64,000 bases of DNA, taken from NCBI RefSeq assembly GCF_000143415.4, contig NW_003314355.1:468092-532091 (forward strand), given 5' to 3'. The DNA comes from Selaginella moellendorffii. Lineage: Eukaryota > Streptophyta > Lycopodiopsida > Selaginellales > Selaginellaceae. The notes beneath the pieces were generated by a model. That model had not been told where the DNA came from. It searched no databases and worked only from the letters and a program-made list of their open reading frames with translations. Each line of letters begins with the position of its first letter. Positions within the stretch are counted from its first letter, which is position 1. Positions 55,472-64,000 of the stretch are shown here, one piece after another. The translations under genes were made by a program, and so were the position numbers.

Positions 55472-58022
55472 TAGAGGGTCGGGATTCGAACCCAACCTCC
55501 GTATATGCATCTACGAACGGCATCGCCTAAGATGCTTGGCATGACTCCCCCAACTTATACTTAAAGCGTGCTACAGATCACAGCTTAAAAACCTAATTCC
55601 TCCACACTGCCAAATCCTTTCACTTGACAAATTTGTAATCATGCATGGACTCCTCTATGCTTGGCCCCATGGGCCACCCCTTTGAAGTTAGCACCTCAAC
55701 TAGGGTATTTGTTCCCATGACTTGCCAATCTCACTTAGCAAGTCATCCAACCAACGTAACATGGTTTCATGCATAAGCAGGAAAGCCCTCAACCATCGAC
55801 TTTCATTCAAAGCCATTCCTTTAAGCACTCGAGAATTGCTTCCCCAACCTTGATAGCATTGTATTATAGCAAGCTTCAAGGCCACGCTTCTGCTGCACCA
55901 CTCTAATTTCGTGCATTTTATGAACCATTTACACTTGGCTTTCTAGGTACTAAGTTACCTAAAAGTGTCTTTGGGAACCTTTGAAGGAACTCTCTGTCCC
56001 TTAGTTTGTTAAGGCCTCTCCTTTTGCAAGCTTTTAAATTGCTATATGGTCTAACATGGACAATTCCATGTTTTAGACTCTCTATGGCATCACAATTACT
56101 AGTAACAACATGCTTGAATACCCACTTAATTCTTCACTCCCAACTGGCATAACCACCCTTGGTTATGCAATTCGATTCCTATGGTTTGGTTTTATCCCCT
56201 TACTACTTGCTTTTAGCCTCACACCTTTCCTTCGGTTATTCTCTTCCAGACTAGGAGGATAGCTTTGAACTTTCTAATATGCCATAGCAAGTATTCTTAG
56301 GGATGAACCTACCTGATAGCTTAGGGAGTGGTTCCTCAATCTGGGTATGCTCAATTTATAATCCCACACACCGAGATTAACGTTGTTATTTATGGGCTTT
56401 TATATGCCCATTGCTAGCCTTGCCACAATTCTATTTTGGATTTGTCCAATTCGGGTAGACAGTCTTCTCCTGTCTCTACAACCTTGGACGTTTTCAATAG
56501 CACACCTTCTATTCTTCATTTGCTAGGGACTTAGTCCCTTGGGCCTTATCTATTACCCTCATGACACTAAACATCACCTTTTGGTGTTCTAAAGTGTTTG
56601 GGTGTCCTAATGATGCCTTCCTTGACAATGAGCATTTCTTTTTACAACATTGACTTACTATATCGCAACATAAGCAATTTATCCCCGATAAGGGTATATC
56701 TAACTTCTTTATGCCATTAAAAAGTCTTGGCTAGCTACCTTCTACCCATTTAACCAATTACCTTGCACCTCTTGCTTAGTTGCCTCATAGTTGTCAAATC
56801 CTACAACTCATTACTAGTGCTTCCACACCTCCATTATTATCTGGGTCACCACACTCTACTACATGCCTTTTAGCTTAGACTATGCCATTCCCATTTCCAT
56901 TGGGATTCCCTTGGCAAGGGGTTCTTATGAACCCATCAACATAACCTTAAGGTATCACACTTTGGCATATTTGGTGTCTCCACACCATCGGCTCCATGAG
57001 TTTACCTTTATGACACTTTGCACTTGTGTCTAGATTTTTGCCAAGACCAATTTAGTCGTTTCTCATGCCAACTATCCATTAGCACTACACCATAGTGTTC
57101 GCACACAACTCTGCACCAAAGTTGTTTCTTCTAGGAACACCTTTCCCACGACTTTAGTATGGCATATTCTGCCACCCATGAAATACCCATTGTTCTCATA
57201 CTTGGATCTTATGATCTTTCCCATCCTCCATAGGGCACAACACACCTCAATCCAAATGCTTCCATTAGTCCTTTATGACCATTCCTTGACTCCACTTAAG
57301 TCATTCAGCCTTTTGAACTTTTCATAATCCCCCAACCTATAAGGTTTTACTGTTGAGGTGCCAGCTCATTGGAATACAACATGTCTTATTCACCATGACC
57401 ACTATTATAAGTGTTATTCCAACACTTGATTATTTTTCGATAATTGTGGGCTACCTTCGCCTATTAGGACTATCCGTCCATATGATGAGAATATTGATTC
57501 ATCCTTTAAGCACACCCCCAACTCCTGGGGTTGTTCCAACATTTATTCCAGGTAGCTCGGCTACCATTCCAAGGATTTATGTCCTTATCCGCAATTGACC
57601 TCCCACGGTCATTAATTCTAGTCTTAAATTTATGAGCACCAGCCTTAACTTCATAAAGGTAATCTTGTGACTCCTTTATCGTTTTGAAGTCTCTATCTTT
57701 CCTGTGATCCCAACTATAGTTGTTTACCACAACTATATTAGTCAGTTTGCTGAGTCAAACGCTCATCTGGATCACATCCTCAACTCAATGAGGGAAAACC
57801 TTGCACTGTTCCCAAGATCCTGAAGTCGTTCCATCATTGGCCCTTCTTTATCCACCACCTCACCTACAAGTTCACACCTGAATTGTAGTGGAGAGCCATG
57901 TCTTCCCGACTTGTTACTCCTTAAGGATAGGTTCACTCCTAGGACCTTCCCATGCCAACACTAGTGGTTATATACTTGAGCATCAATAAAAGTCGAATTA
58001 AGGAACAGCTCTAATACCAAGT

Positions 58023-59562
58023 TGTAAGCGACTAAATTTTCCATTATACTTTAGTCACTTAACCACATCTCCGACCACTTGGAGTCTCACTCACAACCTC
58101 CATAAATCCTATTTCGGACTTGGGCTTGCTAGCCCCGAGAATGGCATCCTCGCCACTCACCTACATCACAGTCCCGTCTCTCAAAGACTAGGCCATCCAT
58201 CCATGAGTGATCATCCTAGATCCACTCCTTAGCATCCTTAGGATGCCCACAGACATGGGGAATAGCCTTCCCTAATATCCTTTTTCCGGTCCCCACCAAG
58301 TCCCTTTTTGCCCATGGCCGTGTTTGCCAACACTGCCACTAGATCGAGGCCCACAAGCCTGACCACTAAGTCCCATAGTCCTCTAGGACTTCCTCACCAC
58401 CCGACTGTATCCTTGGTCACTACACCAGAGGACTACTCCTCTTCCTTTTCACAATCTGGGCCTTTGAGACAACATTTTGGAACATTGTGGCCCTACGCGA
58501 GCCTTATGGGTACTCTCCCCGCCTTCCACTTTTGGGTGCTCTAGCCATGGGCTTAGAGCGAGGTTCCGTTGAGCCATGCCAGGTATCCAAGTAGGGAGTG
58601 CCACCCACACTTGGACTGGGAGCATCAACCATTCGATCTCCCGGGGGAACTAGGGCCAACTCTTGAACACTTCACTAAGCTACCTCGCTTGTCGGTTCGT
58701 ATTCACTTTAGCTTTGAACTTCGCAGTGGTTATCCCATCACCCAACACCTGGGTACAGCCTTCTTAGGACAAACCGGCCTTTCCTAGCCAAACTGGCTCC
58801 ACTAGAGTCCTCCCCCTACTATACTTTTGGAGCTCACCAAACCCCCCAGGGTCTGGGAGACAAACCCTTTGGGCTTTCACCCCCTCAGACTCGAACTCAG
58901 ACTTGGACTCGAACTTGGACTCGGGCTTGGGCTCGGTCTCGGCCTCGGCCTCAGTCCCGGTCTCGGTCTTGGTCTCGGTTTGGGTCTTGGTCTCAGTCTT
59001 GGTCTCGGTCTGGGTCTTGGTCTCGGTCTCGATCTTGGTCCCGGTCTTGATCTCGACTTCGGACTCCATCTCAGGTCCTTCTTGGACTCCATCTCGGATT
59101 CCATCTTGGACTCCATCTCAAACTCCATCTCGGGTCCATCTCGAACTCCATCTTAGGTCCATCTCAGACTCCATCTCGGGTCCATCTCGGATTCCATCTC
59201 GGGTCCATCTTGGGTCCATCTCGGACTCCATCTAGGGTCTATCTCGGACTCCATCTGGGGTCCATCTCAGGTCCATCTCAGGTCCATCTCGGGTTCATCT
59301 TGGACTCCATCTCGGACTCCATCTCGGACTCTATCTCGGGTCCATCTTGGACTCCTCTTGTGTCCCTTTTCTAGAGACTCACTTATTACTTGCTTTGTGC
59401 TTGTTCCTCGAGCACTTCGTTGGGAGTTCCACTCCCGCTCTCGACCTTTCAAGTTGAAGCTTTTAGTCCAAACATGTTACGTTCGTTTTGTTTTTGCTTT
59501 GGCCACTACCACGTGGCACCCTTTTGGCTCCACTTTGGGGCCTAGGGATTTTGTGTCTCATA
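58023..59562 (-). repeat. Family A LTR (5' LTR of LARD 2)
   Basis: On the minus strand it runs from TATGAGACACAAAATCC (59562) to AATTTAGTCGCTTACA (58023), 1,540 bp. The second base of the terminal TG is mutated to A. Confidence 0.9.
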
Positions 59563-60092
59563 TTAGTCTCTAGGATAAGCTCAAAACTTACTAAATATGG
59601 AATATCCCTAGATTGCAAATTTGGACACTGGATGAACACTATTGTATTCAAGACAATCTTTACATTTCATAGATATGCCAAATGAGCAAATTTAAACATT
59701 TTCCATAAATAATATTTGGGACCGGAATGAGACTAACATAAAGGGCATGATAGCGAGGGTGTTTGGCACACACGGTAAGCCATCATCCAGTGATATTGAG
59801 GGATTAATCTCAATACACGAGGCTTCTTGTCACTAGCTAGTGCAAGACATAACAAGACGGGAACTCCTTACTAGGCTAAGTATGTTTAGCTAATAGCACG
59901 TAAAAATTCTGTCTTTATGCTCGTCTGGTCTAAGTACACTCGAAATGCCTAGTTAACTCCACTAACACAAGAGGGACTGATAAAGGGTCCAGCAATACTG
60001 ACCTCCTGCCATCGTAGCAGTAAGGAAAGAGTATCCGTAAGGATTGGCCGATAGATAACTTTCGATACTCGAAATTACATTTGTGACAAAGA
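59563..60092 (-). repeat. Family C LTR fragment
   Basis: Inverted and diverged relative of 2029-2251. On the minus strand it begins TGTCACAAATGTAATTTCGAGTATCG near 60091. Cut on the left by LARD 2. Confidence 0.6.
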
Positions 60093-60609
60093 TTACTCTA
60101 GAATGAGTAGTAAAGTTGAGATAAAAAGAGTGTCTTTAACAAGTTTAGCAAGAACTAAAAAAACAAAGGGAGAGAACCACAACAAGTGGTTTAATGTGAC
60201 TTTAAGTTAAAGAGACTATGCTCCTTAAAGGATGGGTAAAGCATGGTGTTGAACCGATGACAAATATTGGTTTAGTGATAAGGATGAAAATGGCAATTCA
60301 TGGTTTATCATTCGAGGAAGATATTAAATTTCATCTATGGCTAGTGGAGTTATGAGATAAAAATCCTTAAACCCCAAAGTGGAACCAAAAGTGTGCCACA
60401 TGGCAATAGTTGAAGTGGATTCCTAACACATTTAAACTAAAAGCTCTAACTTAGAAAGTCAAGAGTGGGATTGAAATTTTTAAAAGTGCTCTGTGAATAA
60501 GTATGTAACAATTGGTGAACAAGTCTCTAGAAAGGGACACAAAAGGGACTAATATATAGTAAATGTCATAACACATGGAAATGTCAAGATCAAATCTGAA
60601 ATACAAGGT
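60093..60609 (+). repeat. Heavily decayed LARD 3' end and LTR start
   Basis: Aligns by eye to about 11860-12420: GGAGAGAACCAC, TAAAGGATGGGTAAAGCATGGTG, and an LTR start TATGAGATAAAAATCC at about 60353. C-to-T and G-to-A differences dominate, as for an old methylated copy. Confidence 0.7.
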
Positions 60610-60997
60610 ATAAAATGGATAATCTAATGTTAATTCATTTTCCCCATATAGCCATATTGGCACCAACATAACTATTGCCAATTTTAGCATGGCACAAGCT
60701 AACATGGCCGTGATCCATAAGGTGGATGCTCCAACCACATCCATTGGCTATGGCTATGGCCATGGTTGTAATAACTAAGCTATGGTGAGAAAGAGGTAGG
60801 TGTTTGATCTATTTAGATTCTTTTTTTTTTTTTTTTTTTTATTCTAGTGCCTGCACTAGCCATTGTTGCTACTAGCACCAGCAGCCAATGCTACAAAGTG
60901 CCAATATGGCCATGATTGCACCTGTGGTGATGCCATGGCTATTGCATCATCCACAAAGCTATTTGCTTTGGAAATTTTGCCTTTTAAGTTATTTTCT
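60610..60997. other. Unassigned AT-rich stretch with a 20-T run
   Basis: No gene recognised. A homopolymer of 20 T occupies 60821-60840. Confidence 0.6.
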
Positions 60998-61288
60998 AGT
61001 CACAGCTTCGTGGTGGGGGATCTTTTGCATCCTCGCAGCAAAGACATCATCGTGGATCCAGCTCCAGTTCGCTGGTGAGAGAAATACGAGCTGCTGGTTA
61101 CATTCCCAACATGAAGGAGATCTTGCACGATATTGGGGAGGAGCAAAAGGAAGAGCTGCTGCACTACCACCACAAGAAGATGACTAGTTTTTGGATTGAT
61201 AGAACAAGAGTCGGTGCTGAGGACGACTATAAGGGACATTAGCTGGTTCCATCACTTCAGCAACGAGATGGAGATTACTGACCAGTGA
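60998..61288 (+). pseudogene. PPR protein DYW-domain remnant
   Basis: Pieces in successive frames match the end of a plant PPR-DYW RNA-editing protein: SHSFVVGDLLHPRSKDI (PG box), then AAGYIPNMKEILHDIGEE and QKEELLHYHHKK, then LVFGLI, and lastly TTIRDISWFHHFSNEM before a stop. In an intact protein about 45 residues containing the zinc-binding H and C residues of the deaminase-like domain lie between FGLI and the IRD segment; they are missing here. At least two frameshifts separate the pieces. Such proteins act in organelles on C-to-U editing. Here only a dead fragment survives, with no upstream PPR repeats visible. It is strong evidence for a land-plant host. Confidence 0.72.
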
Positions 61289-61439
61289 GTTTACTTGGCT
61301 TGTTTTGAGAGATTGATGCTGAGGGGAGGAGCTTATGAGCAATTTTCCAGCGATGAGGTAGTTTCTTCTTTGCTTTCTGGTTGCTTCAGTGTGGCTATTT
61401 TATTTTCTTGTAGCCGACAAACTTGCATAGAATCCAAAA

Positions 61440-62042
61440 AAAGAATTTTATAAATGGGAGGGACAAAGTTGGATCGAACTTGGTTGATGCTATGCTCGTC
61501 CAGGAAGAACGTCTTCTCGAGCACCTCATCCATGTTTGGATCCCAATCCAAACATGGATCTTGCAATGGACTGGATTCCAGGGAGCTGGAAGTTGAATGT
61601 GGCAATGACCTTCGCATTGGTTCTTCTGACATTCATCTGCCACTGGACTAATCCACGAGGGATCACCATGACTTTTCCCCTGTTCATCACTCGAGCAAAC
61701 AGGTGATTGTCAGCTGTGACGATGGGGGTGTAGACAGTCCCTTCTTCTACATAGACCATCTCCTAGGCTCTGGGATGGGTGTGAAGAGGGATGATTCCTT
61801 CGGGGAAAAAGTTGAGCCTAGCTATAGGGAGGCCTGGGAATCTCAGCATGGTTCCATAGATTTTGCCAGAGCGATTGGTGTTGGAGGAATTGATGATTCT
61901 GCTGTAGATGAAACTTGCATGGGAATCCATTGATCCTAGGAACAATGTTGAGATCTCCAATACAAAAGTCCTGGAGAGGATCTGGATCGGATGAAACTAC
62001 CATTCCATGATCATATTTGATTTGGAATATGTTCATGGGCAT
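61440..62042 (-). pseudogene. Germin-like protein (cupin) pseudogene
   Basis: On the minus strand: [13 protein letters not shown] and INGFPCK (the conserved germin N-terminal disulfide region), then [15 protein letters not shown], the metal-binding cupin box HTHPRA followed by MVYVEEGTVYTP, then VMVIPRGLVQWQMNV, FQLPGIQSIARSMFG and MDEVLEKTFFLDE. In active germins the second cupin motif has His where this has Gln (VQWQ). Breaks: a frameshift near 61930, an in-frame TAG at 61761 (between HPRA and EMVY) and a frameshift near 61550 inside a 14-bp inverted repeat. No signal peptide is seen. Germin-like proteins are secreted manganese enzymes of plant cell walls. Confidence 0.82.
61528..61559. repeat. 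14-bp perfect inverted repeat in the germin pseudogene
   Basis: ATCCATGTTTGGAT and its reverse complement, separated by CCCA. It coincides with the frameshift before the C-terminal part. Confidence 0.9.
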
Positions 62043-62059
62043 GGGGCTTGTGTGGATTG

Positions 62060-62744
62060 CATGCAGGAGGCATTTTGTGATGTATTTTTAAATGAGTTGC
62101 CTAATGGTTTACCTCTTAAATGTAGAATTTACCATAAGATTAACTTAGTTCCTAAAGCTACTCTTTATCATTGACAACTAATTTATACTAGTGATTAATA
62201 AGAAAATTGCTGAGTACTTTTGGAAGGGGTGGTTATTGATAAATAAGTTTCTTTGGATTGCTTTAGTAGTGATGGTCAAGAAGAAAGAAGGTATATTGTG
62301 TTTTTGCATGAACTATAAGAAATTGAATGATAGGACAATGAAAAATATATTTCTAATCCCTCATATTAATGATTTGCTCAATCATTTTCATGGTGCTCGA
62401 TATTTTATAAAAATTGATTTGAGGCAAGGGTAAAGGATGTTCTAAAAAAAACATTCCAAATGAGGACTGATCATTATGAGTTTTTGGTGATGTGTTTAGT
62501 TTCCTACAACTTTTCAAAGGTTGATGAATCAAATTTTACAGCCTTACCTGGGAAAGTTTGCCATTGTCACAAGCTCTACTCAAAGTTAAATAAGTGTGAG
62601 TTTTTCTTGGAAGAGATTAGATATTTTAAACATTTAATTTTAGTGCATGGAGTGAGAGTGGAGTGCATGCAGTTGATGTTGCAAAGGTTTAGGTCATGGT
62701 TGATTGGCTTATGCCTTCGACAGTGTATGATCTCTATAGTTTCT
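62060..62744 (+). pseudogene. Old gypsy reverse transcriptase remnant
   Basis: Fragments of a different, diverged Ty3/gypsy pol: VVMVKKKEGILCFCMNYKKL, DLLNHFHGARYFIKIDLRQG, DHYEFLVM and, at the end, VDWLMPSTVYDLYSF. Stops and frameshifts are frequent and the sequence is AT-enriched. A family A LTR starts at 62745 directly after the last motif, so the remnant was its insertion target. Confidence 0.8.
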
Positions 62745-64000
62745 TGTGAGACACAAATCCCTAAGCCCCAAAGTGGAGCCGAAAGGGTGCCATGTGGTAG
62801 TGGCCGAAGCAAAAGCCAAACGAGCGTAACACGTTTGGACTAAAAGGCTCCGACTTAAAAGGTTGAGAGCGGGAGTGGAACTCTCAACGGAGCGCTCAAG
62901 GAACCAGCATGAAGCGAGCAATAAGCGAGGCTCCAAAAAGGGACCCAAAAGGACCAACATATGACACGTGGAAGTGTCCGAAATGGAGTCCGAAATGGAC
63001 CCGAGTTGGAGTCCGAGATGGAGTCCGAGATGGACCGAGATGGAGTCCGAGATGGACCCGAGATGGAGTTCGAGATGGACCCAAGATGGAGTCCGAGATG
63101 GAGTCCGAGACAGAGTCCGAGATGGAGTCCAAGATGGACCCGAGATGGAATCCGAGATGGAGTCCAAGAAGGACCCGAGATGGAGTCCGAGGTCAAGACC
63201 AAGACCGGGACTAAGACCGGGACCGAGACCAGGACCGAGATCGAGACCGAGACCGAGACCGAGACCAAGACCGAGACCGGGGCCGAGACCGAGGCCGAGG
63301 CCGAGTCCGAGCCCAAGTCCGAGTCCGAGTCCGAGTCCGAGTCCGAGTCCGAGTCCGAGTCCGAGTTCGAGTTCGAGTTTGAGAGGGTGAAAGCCCAAAG
63401 CGTTCGTCTCCCAAACCCTGGGGGGTTTGGTGAGCTCCAAAAGTATAGTAAAGGGGGAGGACTGCAGTGGAGCCAGTTTGGCCAGGAAAGGCCAGTTTGG
63501 CCCAGGAAGGCCAGACCCAGTGTTGGGTGATGAACTAACTACTAGGAAGTCCAAGACTAGAGTGAATACGGACTGACAAGCAGGGTAGCTTGGTGAAGTG
63601 TGCAAGAGCCGGCTCTAGTTCCCCTGGGAGATCGATTGGCCGATGCTCCCAGTCCAAGTGTGGGTGGCACTACCTACTTGGATACCTGGTGTGGCTCAAC
63701 GGAACCTCGCTCTAAGCCCATGGCTAGAGCACCCAAAGGCGGAAGGTGGGGAGAGTACCCACGAGGCTTGCGTAAGGCCATGGTGTTCCGAAATGTTCTC
63801 CCAAAGGCCCAAACTATGGAAAGGAAGAGGAGTAGTCCTCTGGTGTAGTGACCAAGGATACAGTCTTGGAAAGACGGGATTGCAATGCAGGTGGTGTTGG
63901 ACCACCAATGTGACTAAGGTGATTGGGCACGGCGTAGCGTAACAGGCTAGTATGTTGGTGGTGCTTTGGGGTGTCGGTCATGGGACCGGACACATGGAGC
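62745..64000 (+). repeat. Family A LTR, runs off the window
   Basis: Begins TGTGAGACACAAATCCC after TTTCT. It contains the GAGTCC array (about 62975-63380) and the GTGAAAGCCCAAAGCGT block. The end lies beyond 64000. Confidence 0.9.

Larger units (their letters stand above)
51248..58022 (-). mobile_element. Internal region of LARD 2, carrying two solo LTRs
   Basis: Inverted counterpart of 8115-12195. Removing the solo LTRs and their duplications leaves about 4.03 kb, close to LARD 1. Similarity runs the whole length (for example the block at 57890-57980 against 8150-8240). There is no coding frame. The PBS on the minus strand, TGGTATTAGAGC, is at about 58008-58019, and the purine tract (TGGGTGGTGGAGT) is at 51248-51260 on the minus strand. 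Confidence 0.85.

Overview
The window is repeat-dense plant nuclear DNA with no intact host gene. The host evidence is: Ty3/gypsy chromoviruses with GT-AG introns of only 38-57 nt; a decayed PPR protein DYW-domain fragment and a decayed germin-like gene near 61-62 kb; primer-binding sites matching plant initiator-tRNA-Met; and a short Arabidopsis-type CCCTAAA telomere array. Very short introns plus PPR-DYW and germin-like remnants would fit a lycophyte such as Selaginella, or a bryophyte. That placement is inference.

Layout. 1-2.25 kb: LTR end fused to a truncated reverse transcriptase, then a complete 393-bp TRIM element. 2.3-7.9 kb: a complete minus-strand chromovirus with 386-bp LTRs and a stop-riddled pol. 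7.9-14.1 kb: a large non-coding LTR element (LARD; 'LTR family A') with PBS and PPT. 14.1-36.2 kb: two gag-less chromovirus pol regions joined through 1.15-kb 'family B' LTRs. The first B LTR is split by a 13.2-kb DNA transposon (17914-31143). 36.2-59.6 kb: a second LARD on the minus strand, split by a second copy of the same DNA transposon (36670-50444) and by two solo LTRs, each with a 5-bp target duplication. 59.6-64 kb: older decayed LTR fragments, the PPR and germin pseudogenes, an old gypsy pol remnant and another family A LTR running off the window.

The most interesting object is the DNA transposon. Its 24-bp terminal inverted repeats and 4-bp AGTT target duplication are confirmed by two empty sites in the same window. 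It carries two divergent genes. On the plus strand is a ~1,029-residue DDE-like protein resembling the family I know as DUF7869. On the minus strand is an 11-exon gene for a ~1,676-residue protein joining a ParB/sulfiredoxin-like segment, basic and acidic linkers and a C-terminal FCP1-like HAD domain with a changed catalytic motif. About twenty copies of a 22-nt palindrome lie through the element. Many sit inside its tiny introns and a few are translated in exons. I read the element as an autonomous or recently autonomous DNA transposon whose introns may derive from, or be colonised by, this palindrome.
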